Assembly: GCA_013044465.1 (NCBI GenBank)
Contig: JABEUL010000292.1
Location: 1-7,384, forward strand
DNA from: Acidimicrobiales bacterium
GTDB lineage: Bacteria > Actinomycetota > Acidimicrobiia > Acidimicrobiales > JABEUL01
Length of the DNA: 7,384 nt
Direction: 5' to 3'
Below, piece after piece: positions 1 to 6,612 of the stretch. The number at the start of each line of letters is the position of its first letter. The stretch's first letter is position 1. The translations under genes were made by a program, and so were the position numbers. The notes beneath the pieces are model-generated. The model had not been told where the DNA came from. It worked only from the letters and a program-made list of their open reading frames with translations, and searched no databases.

Positions 1-1512
1 CACGTGCATCGTGACAAGCCCATCGATCTTGTCCTGATCAGCACATTTAGCCGCTCCAAGAGTCGCTCCAAGACATTGAAGCTCTTTGGAGGCCGGAAAC
101 GGAAGACGACGGAGGTCAGTCGCATTAATCTGAGTGTGCCCGTTAAAGCAACGCAAGTATCGATCGATGACGGTCGAGTTGAGCCAAGCAGCAAGTCCCC
201 GTGCAATATCAGGTGACAGCCCATGGCCTTTGACGTGAAACACGTTAAGGTGGTTTTCGAAAGCCACTAATTTTGAGGGAATGTCGGAGGGGTCAAAGAC
301 TGAGGCTACGACTCGACGTCGCTCCTCCTTCGCCGTAAATCGCTTTACGACGACGTAGGTTTCGGTAGGTAGAAATAGAGAAGCAGTAGCCTTACAATCC
401 ATTATCCAACTCGGCTTCTTTCGGAGGTTGCCAGGCCAAGCGATGCCACCGTCTCGAAGGTGACCAGGATAAATCAAAGAAATGGTCCCAGGCTGCGACT
501 GATAACGGAGATGTTCTTTGGCTCGAAAGTCGACGACCCGTCCAGTCGATACTTCGAAGCCAAGGTTTGACAACCTTGTCGGAAGGGTCACAAGCAACCG
601 ACCAAGCTCAGCGTCAGCTTCATCAGTCGTGATATGCACGAATTGTTCTGGATCATCGGGACTTACTATATCTGAATGGAGCACCTTTCTTATATTTGTA
701 ATTTCGCTCGGACTCTTGCTAGTGGAAATGGTCACGTGGGAGTCAACATCATTACGACGACGATGTGCTCCGAAGATGACATTCTCCTGGAGAACGGCGT
801 CTTCCGCGAAAGTCTTCGACCGGGACTCATACAAGTGAAGATGGTCGAAGCGCATATTGTCGAAGAAGTACCGCCGGAATGAACGGAAGTACGGTCCGTT
901 TGTAAAGCTGCGAGGAGTAATGGCGGCAAGTTGTCCAGCTTCGTCCAGCAGTGCAACGGACATTGCGAGGAATGCGACGTAAAGGTTCGTGATCTCGACG
1001 TTGATTTGCCGAAGTGCCAATCGTTCACTCGCAGTCACGCTCACCTTGCGGTACGGAGGATTCAAGATTACGATATCGAACTGCTCCTTTGGGAGCGAGT
1101 AGGTATAACTAGACACGACAGTTGCCGTCCATTCGAGGAAGTCTTCGCCGATTAAGCGAACGGATAACCGGCAACCTGCAATCTTCGCTAACTGATAACA
1201 TCCGTTGAGTGTCATCTCCAGCTCGGGCCGTAATGACTCGTCAATCTCAAAGGCTGTGATGGCAACTTCAAGGTCGGGCCGCTCGGATATTATCCGGCAA
1301 ACCAGAGCAGCAGTGAGTGAGCCGATTCCAGCTCCCGGATCAAGAATGCGGACTCGTCCGGACGGTGGAAGTGTTGGCAGCGAGGCAATGAACTGAGCAA
1401 CTGGGGAAGGAGTGAAGAACTGGCCTAGTAATGCCCTCTCCGTAGCGTCAAGCCGGTTCGAAATGACTCGCCGACGCTCATCCACCGCCCTAATAAGGTC
1501 GCTAGCACTCAT
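1..1512 (-). CDS. N6-adenine DNA methyltransferase of a type II restriction-modification system, Eco57I/PstI-like (3' end missing)
   Basis: This is my own translation: 504 codons, still open at the left edge. The enzyme would transfer a methyl group from S-adenosylmethionine to adenine in a specific DNA site, protecting it from a cognate endonuclease. Visible motifs, numbered from ATG 1512, are motif X GQFFTP (30-35), the cofactor-binding motif I LDPGAGIGS (57-65) and the catalytic motif IV NPPY (151-154). The order X-I-IV followed by a long C-terminal target-recognition part is the gamma class. A conserved-looking segment GHTQINATDLRRLPFP (458-473) recalls the methylases paired with BsuBI/PstI-family endonucleases; this is from memory of the family. 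M.PstI-like enzymes are about 500-560 residues, so little should be missing. ATG 1512 has only a weak GGA ahead of it. A TTG at 1593 adds 27 codons and has AGGA six bases upstream. I prefer the ATG because family members start close before motif X. Specificity cannot be read from the sequence. Confidence 0.93.
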   Translation of the reverse strand, partial: MSASDLIRAVDERRRVISNRLDATERALLGQFFTPSPVAQFIASLPTLPPSGRVRILDPGAGIGSLTAALVCRIISERPDLEVAITAFEIDESLRPELEMTLNGCYQLAKIAGCRLSVRLIGEDFLEWTATVVSSYTYSLPKEQFDIVILNPPYRKVSVTASERLALRQINVEITNLYVAFLAMSVALLDEAGQLAAITPRSFTNGPYFRSFRRYFFDNMRFDHLHLYESRSKTFAEDAVLQENVIFGAHRRRNDVDSHVTISTSKSPSEITNIRKVLHSDIVSPDDPEQFVHITTDEADAELGRLLVTLPTRLSNLGFEVSTGRVVDFRAKEHLRYQSQPGTISLIYPGHLRDGGIAWPGNLRKKPSWIMDCKATASLFLPTETYVVVKRFTAKEERRRVVASVFDPSDIPSKLVAFENHLNVFHVKGHGLSPDIARGLAAWLNSTVIDRYLRCFNGHTQINATDLRRLPFPASKELQCLGATLGAAKCADQDKIDGLVTMHV

Positions 1513-1590
1513 GTTTCCATGCAAGTCGTTAGCCTTCAACACTCCAACTCGTTTCCTAGGACGGTTGTCTGTTTGCGTAGTCCATGACTG

Positions 1591-1604
1591 CAAGTGATTT
1601 CCTT
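1591..1604 (-). promoter_or_regulatory. Ribosome-binding site with alternative TTG start for the methyltransferase
   Basis: On the minus strand, AGGA (1603-1600) stands six bases before a TTG at 1593-1591. This TTG is in frame with the methyltransferase, and no stop lies between it and ATG 1512. An in-frame TGA lies just upstream of the site. It is a better ribosome-binding site than the one before ATG 1512. If used, the protein gains 27 residues beginning MQSWTTQTDN. The start therefore cannot be settled from sequence alone. Confidence 0.35.
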
Positions 1605-1641
1605 TTTTGGTTCATTAGGGCGAAATGGGTACGAATAAGTG

Positions 1642-1935
1642 CTAAGTAACAATTCGCATCCCCAACATAATAACAGCCCTCCAATTTTGGCTGATCAGTT
1701 TGACCTTATTCTGCTGACGTTTAGCGAATTGGCACCGGTCATTGATAGGTAAACAGTCTAAATGGTCGTATGACAAAAGTAACGATGCTATCGTCAAGCT
1801 CGTGAAATTAAAGAATCCAAAGGCAGTTTGCCTAACTAAATTGAACCGCTTGAATAGGTTATTCACGTCTTCTTGAGAAGCATTAATAAATTTCCTTCTA
1901 AGCCAGTTGATTAACTGGCTCTTCCAGCTAACCAA
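1642..1935 (-). CDS. Hypothetical small basic protein, or remnant of a frameshifted gene (uncertain)
   Basis: A 97-codon frame starting at TTG 1935 and ending TAG at 1642, 48 bp before the alternative TTG start of the methyltransferase. I recognise no family. The first half reads like an ordinary protein, rich in Lys/Arg, Asn and aromatics (residues 9-32 LINWLRRKF... to KRF). The second half is less convincing. TTG 1935 has no ribosome-binding site of its own. The strong AGGAGGA-ATG start at 1975 feeds another frame, which stops at 1928 inside this one. So translation could be coupled by the overlap, or one inserted base after codon 3 of the 1975 frame may have broken a longer gene: without it, the product would run from ATG 1975 as MRKSTQILTPGKSLVSW and on into this frame. 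No helix-turn-helix is visible, so I do not call it an R-M controller protein. Confidence 0.3.
   Translation of the reverse strand: MVSWKSQLINWLRRKFINASQEDVNNLFKRFNLVRQTAFGFFNFTSLTIASLLLSYDHLDCLPINDRCQFAKRQQNKVKLISQNWRAVIMLGMRIVT
1869..1880. repeat. Short inverted repeat
   Basis: CTTCT-TG-AGAAG, five-base perfect arms with a two-base centre. It lies inside the weak 97-codon frame, about 20 bp from the larger hairpin at 1901-1920. It is short enough to be chance and is listed because several dyads cluster in 1869-2011. Confidence 0.3.
1901..1920. repeat. Perfect 8-bp inverted repeat with 4-base loop
   Basis: AGCCAGTT-GATT-AACTGGCT: arms 1901-1908 and 1913-1920. In minus-strand RNA the hairpin lies 8 bases after the stop of the 15-codon frame (1928) and overlaps codons 6-12 of the 97-codon frame. 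No U-run follows, so it is not an intrinsic terminator. It could be a translational or attenuator hairpin, an operator or chance. Confidence 0.5.
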
Positions 1936-1975
1936 TGATTTTCCAGGTGTAAGAATCTGCGTGGACTTTCCTCAT
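1928..1975 (-). CDS. 15-codon leader-peptide-like frame with an ideal ribosome-binding site
   Basis: ATG 1975 to TAG 1928, encoding MRKVHADSYTWKIIG. The start is preceded by AGGAGGA (1987-1981) at a five-base spacing, the best Shine-Dalgarno sequence in the window. A TATAAT lies 60 bp upstream. The stop overlaps the TTG start region (1935) of the 97-codon frame and is followed by a perfect hairpin at 1901-1920. That arrangement suits a leader peptide that governs downstream genes, including the methyltransferase. Equally, the frame may be the start of a small gene broken by a one-base insertion. The peptide has no run of a single amino acid that would point to classical amino-acid attenuation. 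Confidence 0.4.
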   Translation of the reverse strand: MRKVHADSYTWKIIG

Positions 1976-1980
1976 ACTTC

Positions 1981-1987
1981 TCCTCCT
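1981..1987 (-). promoter_or_regulatory. Strong Shine-Dalgarno sequence AGGAGGA
   Basis: AGGAGGA followed by GAAGT and ATG at 1975. Both match and spacing are close to ideal, yet the frame it opens is only 15 codons long. That mismatch is the main reason to suspect either a leader peptide or a frameshifted gene here. Confidence 0.65.
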
Positions 1988-1995
1988 AGAATATC

Positions 1996-2011
1996 ACTTC
2001 AAACTTGAAGT
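1996..2011. repeat. Operator-like palindrome between putative promoter and start
   Basis: ACTTCAA-AC-TTGAAGT, seven-base perfect arms with a two-base centre. It lies between the TATAAT at 2036-2041 and the AGGAGGA at 1981-1987 on the minus strand, so it falls early in the predicted 5' leader. Position and symmetry suit a dimeric repressor site. No candidate regulator is encoded nearby. Confidence 0.45.
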
Positions 2012-2035
2012 TAGCTGTACTATCGTTTCCCAACA

Positions 2036-2041
2036 ATTATA
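2036..2041 (-). promoter_or_regulatory. Candidate minus-strand promoter, -10 TATAAT
   Basis: A perfect TATAAT consensus on the minus strand, about 48 bp before the AGGAGGA. No convincing -35 hexamer is found 16-18 bp upstream, and there is no TGn extended -10. If real, transcription would begin near 2029 and read through the leader-like frame toward the methyltransferase. This would give the R-M gene a promoter separate from the relaxase. In AT-rich non-coding DNA the hexamer could occur by chance. Confidence 0.4.
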
Positions 2042-2121
2042 AACCTCTCACGGCTTAGTTCGCTTCGTCCAACTTTCAGCTCGCCATGGCCAATAGGTAA
2101 GTGGCAGCCCAGTCTAGATAG

Positions 2122-2342
2122 TCATCGCGCTACGGCAACCATCTGGAGAGATATTAACTGTAGTGAAGATTTTGGTGTGCCTAACTTTGCCAGGTCATAG
2201 GAAGCACAGCTGGATGGCAGAGTATTTGTATTTCCTTCTTTTCTAGATGCATTCATTTCAATAAAATATAGCTCTGATATTTCGTTCTTCAGATATTTAC
2301 TCCCCTCAATCGCCGATAGGCTAACTCCCTTCGGTTTTCTCG
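2122..2342 (-). other. Open reading continuation after the relaxase stop (possible frameshifted C-terminus)
   Basis: In the minus-strand frame offset by one base from the relaxase, translation stays open from a TGA near 2477, through the last 45 codons of the relaxase, past its stop at 2343, to TGA 2122. That is 73 codons beyond the stop. There is no ATG/GTG/TTG start upstream, so it is not a separate gene. The product reads like a real protein: RFVARKPKGVSLSAIEGSKY, then YLKNEISELYFIEMNASRKE. The relaxase stop directly follows a run of five C (GGACCCCCGAT). One extra C would extend the relaxase through this region. It could be a sequencing or real indel, a degraded end, or chance openness. 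Confidence 0.35.
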
Positions 2343-5300
2343 CTACAAATCGGGGGTCCTCTCCAAACTCGCAACAAATGACACGGTTTCGGGCGAGTCG
2401 TTTCTGGGTAGCGCCTTTAACAAATCGATACTCATCTTTACCTGAACTCTTTGGCTGGCTTGGACAAGTGTCCTTGCTCCTTCCTCACTTCCAATGGGGC
2501 TAGGGTGATCTCCGAGATTCCAGTAGTCTCTATAGGCTGCGATTGTTGAGATCGTAGCCATCCAGACCTCCTTGACAGACTGAAAATTAGCTGGCAGACC
2601 AAGTTCAGATACCCATTTTTCATTATCGTTAATTGCCTTTTCAGCTAGCTCAATCGCACAGATCTCTATAGCCCGCTCACGTTCAGCCAGAGCCTGTTTC
2701 ATGTCAGGATCTATGATATTTAGTGCCCTCGGTATAAGTCCTACGATGAAACGTGGTTGTTTTTTTCGACTGCTTCCAACGGTATCAACCCAATTATCTA
2801 CTCGTCCATGTAACAATGCTGCCAGATTCTCTGCACTATCTATTGGCCTAGAATTTACCAACTTGGGCAAGTCAGAATCGAGCTCGAATCCATAGGCTTC
2901 TGCTTCACGAATTGCGGACAAAAGTGCTCCGAATGCTTCGCTCTCGCGAATCTCATCCAACTGATCACTTCTCAAATTTAGTGTTTCAAGAACCACATTG
3001 AACCTTTCTGCCTGGGCGACACTTGCTAACGTCAGATACTCCGACAACAGCGCTTTTAGGCTCTCGTATTCCACCTGATAACTTGCAATTGTCTCAGTTG
3101 CAGAGACATCCCTTCCCTCATTTCTTAGAACCTGTGTTAGTACTTCACGGTAATTCTGCGCTGGAGTCATTCCGCTATGACTGGTGGCAGGATCTGGATC
3201 AAAACTAGTGTCGACATAAATATTATTTGATTGTTTTCCTCTTGTGGCAGCTACATAAAGAACCTCTCTGGTGGTGGTGGGTGAGACCAAAGAGTGCGAG
3301 GTGTCGACTGTTCTTCCTTGAGCACGGTGAGCAGTGGAAGCGTAATCTAATTCGACGGATTCTTTAACATAATCTCGAGGAAGTACCACTTCAATACCTT
3401 TTCCCTGAACTGCCATTGACCCGTCATCATTAACTGCAGTTACCTTCCATCTGTCACCATTTTTGACATAGCTTTTGCCGGCATTTAACAGGCGATTGTT
3501 TTGTCTAGTTACGACCTCATCTCCAACTCCTGCTATGTTGCCATTACCTAGTTTTAGACCCTCCTCACTCACTCGTCCACCGCTGACCTGGTCAGCTCTT
3601 GCACGTCGATTGAGCTCGCTAACAGTTAATGCATCTCCAGCAATCATAAGGCTTGTTTTGCCAGAATCCCTATCAGTTTTCCAGGCTTGATATATTGCGT
3701 CTAGGAGTTCTTCACGAGTACCCTCAGCAATTCTTCCATGGAGGTCGTATGCTTCAATTGAACTCACATCCCCGATTCTTAGCTGTGTACTAGCAGTCTT
3801 TTCCCAGCTTGACTCAAATCTGCGAATATCATTTAATTCAGGTACCAAATCGCCTCTATCCTTTACGAGTAATGAGAAAGCTCCTCCTGCTTCAACTGGT
3901 GAAAGCTGAGCCCAATCGCCCACCAATAAGACTTTGGCGTGAACCTTCTTGGCGGCGGACACTAATTCATCAAGTGCAAAGGTTCCGGCTAACGATGCCT
4001 CATCAACAATTATCAATTGACCTAGTTTTAAAAGTCTCTCGCTGATTTGTTTGTCGACATCTCTTAGCTGACTAGAAAGCTTCTTTGCTCCAGATGACTT
4101 CGGATAACTCTGACGCTGGATGCTAGCGATTATCTTTTCACGCTTAGAGAAAAGTGATGGCACTTTACGCCATTCGGCTAGCCATTTTGCCGTGTTTTCA
4201 GTTTCTATTCCAAGCTCTGTGGCCAATACTTCTGCAGCCGCAGAGGAGGGAGCTAATCCAATCACAGAACCTTTGCCGTATTCTTTTTCCCACACAGCTA
4301 AAAGTCCCGCCATAGTCGTAGATTTTCCAGTTCCAGCAGGTCCTACTAATACGTCTACCACCCTATTGGAAGCGGCAATATTTTCAACTGCAAGTGCCTG
4401 GTCAAAACTTAAGCGGTAGTTTTTACCATCCAAATTGCGCTCTGTTAACTCAACCAAATTTGAAATCTTTACGGATGGTCCTGAGTTATCTCTTCCGCTT
4501 TCAAGAAGTCGAGTCTCAGCATCTAAGAGCGCTTCTGTGGTGTACCTGGCACAAGTCGATGAGATGAACCGAGATGAGCTATTCAGATTTAAGTAGCGTT
4601 CTGGTATGTGGTGAAGCTGCGCTCCGTTCAGACAAAGTGAGTTTGATGCAGCTAAATCACAAATTGTTTCAGCTACTGCTACTCGGTGCTCTGGATCGAC
4701 AAATCTGACACCATGTAGGACTCTGTGGGCTTCAGCTAGAAGGTTCATTCTTGTAAATGTTGAATGGTATTGTGAGACCGATTCAACAACTGATCTAGCT
4801 GCATCGTTGAGAATCTCTGAAGCCAAGTCATCTGCTCTAAGTAGTGGAAGGTCATTGCGGTTCCTCAGATTTGTAAGCCACGCATATTGCGATCCATCAA
4901 TGTGTTTCTCAGCTCTGATTGACCATTTAGCAGCTAAAACTGATAGTGAAAGATGACTTTTAGTTTCACGGGTCGCAAGAGTTGAGACTTGTCTTAGATG
5001 TATTTCTTCAACCACTGTAGGTTGCCTGCCATGAGCTCTCACAAACTGGTCTATTAGTTCATTTTTATGGGCGGAAATCTGAGCAGCACGGTTAGAAAAC
5101 TCGTCCATTAAAGCCTCAGATACTCCTAAAATCTCGTATCGTGGCCTTGGCGAATGTCTTCTTTTTCTAGATTCCCAGCCAACACCAAGTGCTTCGGTTA
5201 AGTAATCTGACAGCACTCCCTGATGCAGTTCAGAGAGGGTGGTCGTTGCTCTAAAAATTGCCCTGCTATCTAAAGTTCTCCAATTTCCATCACTTTTTGA

Positions 5301-5882
5301 TCTAGCTCGATTCCAAATAACTACGTGGTCGTGTAACTGTGGGTCGTCAGATCTGCTCGTAAAGTGGGTAAAGGATGCTGCAATGACACCCGTTACATCT
5401 TCTTCGATTATCCCATTTGACCCAGAACGAGAGTGAAAGACATGCTTTTCACCGTAGGCGAGGACGAAGTCAATTGCCCTTCTATGACACTCATAAATCA
5501 GAGCTTTGGTGCCCTCATCAGCTAGTGCCCAAGCTACGGATACTGACTTAGAAGGCGAAAAAGTTAGGTCAAATCCAGCTACTGGGACACCTCCTGCCGG
5601 TGCTCTAGGAATGCTTCCAATGGGACTCCCTGAGATTGGATCAGTACAATCAGCGAGCATTCTTTTCAAGTGCTCCTCGCTCACTTGGGAACCTATTTCA
5701 ACTCCTTTTCCACCATCAATATCGGCTAGTCCGCCACCTAGAAAGATGCCAGGAGGAGTACCTGATTCTGTGTAATAACGGGCAAGGTTATTGGTTCGCT
5801 CTGGAGCTCCATCTCCTACTGCCACCGAATCCATGAGGTAGCGATATCCTCCTCCAAGACTTACTCTTCTGATCGAGATCAC
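2343..5882 (-). CDS. MobF-family conjugative relaxase with helicase domain (TrwC/TraI-type)
   Basis: This 1179-residue protein should nick one strand at oriT, stay bound to the 5' end and unwind the DNA for transfer. The relaxase domain covers about residues 1-310. Candidate catalytic tyrosines are Y13/Y15, with a second pair Y36/Y37; the core strand is FDLTFSPSKSVSV (104-116); the metal-binding histidines are H173, H184 and H186 (QLHDHVV). A RecD/TraI-type superfamily 1 helicase follows: Walker A GPAGTGKST (514-522), Walker B IIVDEAS (624-630), motif III VGDWAQLSPVEAGGAF (654-669), motif V YASTAHRAQGRTVD (847-860) and motif VI YVAATRGK (876-883). Residues 890-1179 are a charged, helical-looking tail with no motif I recognise. 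Start: GTG 5882, with AGGAAGGA (5898-5891) eight bases ahead; the N-terminus MISIRRVSLGGGYRYLMDSV aligns with the usual TrwC start. The length is modest for the family and the stop is suspicious (see 2122-2342). An oriT candidate lies 75 bp upstream. No coupling protein or type IV secretion gene is visible. Confidence 0.96.
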   Translation of the reverse strand: MISIRRVSLGGGYRYLMDSVAVGDGAPERTNNLARYYTESGTPPGIFLGGGLADIDGGKGVEIGSQVSEEHLKRMLADCTDPISGSPIGSIPRAPAGGVPVAGFDLTFSPSKSVSVAWALADEGTKALIYECHRRAIDFVLAYGEKHVFHSRSGSNGIIEEDVTGVIAASFTHFTSRSDDPQLHDHVVIWNRARSKSDGNWRTLDSRAIFRATTTLSELHQGVLSDYLTEALGVGWESRKRRHSPRPRYEILGVSEALMDEFSNRAAQISAHKNELIDQFVRAHGRQPTVVEEIHLRQVSTLATRETKSHLSLSVLAAKWSIRAEKHIDGSQYAWLTNLRNRNDLPLLRADDLASEILNDAARSVVESVSQYHSTFTRMNLLAEAHRVLHGVRFVDPEHRVAVAETICDLAASNSLCLNGAQLHHIPERYLNLNSSSRFISSTCARYTTEALLDAETRLLESGRDNSGPSVKISNLVELTERNLDGKNYRLSFDQALAVENIAASNRVVDVLVGPAGTGKSTTMAGLLAVWEKEYGKGSVIGLAPSSAAAEVLATELGIETENTAKWLAEWRKVPSLFSKREKIIASIQRQSYPKSSGAKKLSSQLRDVDKQISERLLKLGQLIIVDEASLAGTFALDELVSAAKKVHAKVLLVGDWAQLSPVEAGGAFSLLVKDRGDLVPELNDIRRFESSWEKTASTQLRIGDVSSIEAYDLHGRIAEGTREELLDAIYQAWKTDRDSGKTSLMIAGDALTVSELNRRARADQVSGGRVSEEGLKLGNGNIAGVGDEVVTRQNNRLLNAGKSYVKNGDRWKVTAVNDDGSMAVQGKGIEVVLPRDYVKESVELDYASTAHRAQGRTVDTSHSLVSPTTTREVLYVAATRGKQSNNIYVDTSFDPDPATSHSGMTPAQNYREVLTQVLRNEGRDVSATETIASYQVEYESLKALLSEYLTLASVAQAERFNVVLETLNLRSDQLDEIRESEAFGALLSAIREAEAYGFELDSDLPKLVNSRPIDSAENLAALLHGRVDNWVDTVGSSRKKQPRFIVGLIPRALNIIDPDMKQALAERERAIEICAIELAEKAINDNEKWVSELGLPANFQSVKEVWMATISTIAAYRDYWNLGDHPSPIGSEEGARTLVQASQRVQVKMSIDLLKALPRNDSPETVSFVASLERTPDL

Positions 5883-5956
5883 CTAAAAATTCCTTCCTAA
5901 AGAGCTGCAGAAAAGTTAGCCCTTCTACTTAATAGGAACGGGAGGTACAACCTATG

Positions 5957-5983
5957 AAAGTTGAGTCTATGGCACTCAACTTT
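5957..5983. repeat. Perfect 10-bp inverted repeat, candidate oriT hairpin
   Basis: AAAGTTGAGT (5957-5966), loop CTATGGC, ACTCAACTTT (5974-5983). It lies 75 bp upstream of the relaxase GTG. MobF relaxases recognise a hairpin next to the nick site, usually close to their own gene, which is the basis of the oriT proposal. I could not match a nic sequence of R388 or F type on either side. No T-run follows, and no gene ends nearby, so an intrinsic terminator is unlikely. A repressor site controlling the relaxase is the main alternative. Confidence 0.5.
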
Positions 5984-6227
5984 GCTGCAATAATTCCTAG
6001 TTTGGCCTCGAATGCCAATTGTGTAAGAAAAAAGGTGAATTTTTGGAAAACTGGAGGAAGTGATCTGGTTTTTCAGAGAAGATAACGAAAAACTGGTTTG
6101 GCGTAATTTTGTAATTATTGAATATGGAGAAGTGTCACATTTGGAGAGAGAGTTCATCTTCGGTGAGGTCTATGTAGCCAAGTTATTCAGAGCTTAAACG
6201 GAAGGCAGCGTGCGGTTGATCCAAATA

Positions 6228-6249
6228 AACTTTTTTAATTAAAGAAGTT
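6228..6249. repeat. AT-rich 22-bp near-palindrome
   Basis: A palindrome centred on TTAATTAA. Ten of the eleven base pairs are perfect, and the remaining pair is T opposite G. It begins AACTTTT and ends AGAAGTT. It stands in the divergent region about 370 bp before the lipoprotein start and 345 bp from the relaxase start. It could be a regulator or accessory-protein binding site for the transfer region. AT-rich sequence makes chance palindromes more likely. Confidence 0.4.
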
Positions 6250-6583
6250 GGAAGACACTTGGAAAATACGACTGAAGGAATTGGTTTTCTCCAATGAGCC
6301 GAAAAATTATACAGGAGTGTGTGGCAGATCTGGGTGGGAACTTGCCGACTGGCCCGGCACCGGCAAACGTTGATGGAAATATTGAAGCATTGAAGTCAGT
6401 AAAAGGAAGGGCCAAAGAGCCCTTGCAGAAATGGCCATTGAGAGTGACAAAATCAAATCAACTTCACCGATCATAATATTTCAGTTCAAGGAGCCTACGG
6501 TCCGATTACGTGCTTTTACAACAATGGTTGGCGTTGGGAGAACGGCTAAAAAAGTAATAAAAACTGCTTACCAGCCAAGTCAC

Positions 6584-6612
6584 TTGACTCTCAGGAAATC
6601 ATAAGCTAGTCT
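6584..6612 (+). promoter_or_regulatory. Sigma70-like promoter for a leaderless lipoprotein mRNA
   Basis: -35 TTGACT (6584-6589), 17-bp spacer, -10 TAGTCT (6607-6612). The -35 matches five of six consensus bases; the -10 matches the key first two and last bases. Only six bases separate the -10 from GTG 6619, so transcription would start at or within a base or two of the start codon. No Shine-Dalgarno sequence is present there. Leaderless mRNAs of this kind are common in actinobacteria. Confidence 0.6.

Noticed and set aside
4..1597. Several plus- and minus-strand frames of 60-106 codons within 1-1600
   Set aside because: All lie across the methyltransferase in other frames; they have no ribosome-binding sites or recognisable domains, while the minus-strand gene has all its motifs.
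1642..1935. Small frame upstream of the methyltransferase considered as an R-M controller (C) protein
   Set aside because: No helix-turn-helix pattern is visible, and the start signals do not belong to this frame.
2438..2623. 61-codon minus-strand frame inside the relaxase C-terminus
   Set aside because: Nested in another frame of the relaxase with no start signal or recognisable content.
5957..5983. Inverted repeat considered as a rho-independent terminator
   Set aside because: No T-run on either side, low GC stem, and no gene ends nearby on either strand.
5897..6157. 86-codon minus-strand frame upstream of the relaxase
   Set aside because: No Shine-Dalgarno sequence before its ATG, Ser/Leu-rich low-complexity translation, and it spans the inverted repeat proposed as oriT.
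6294..6476. 60-codon plus-strand frame MSRKIIQEC...
   Set aside because: Its nearest purine-rich stretch is about 14 bases before the ATG, the content matches no family, and two other frames in the same stretch are also open, so openness is not informative.
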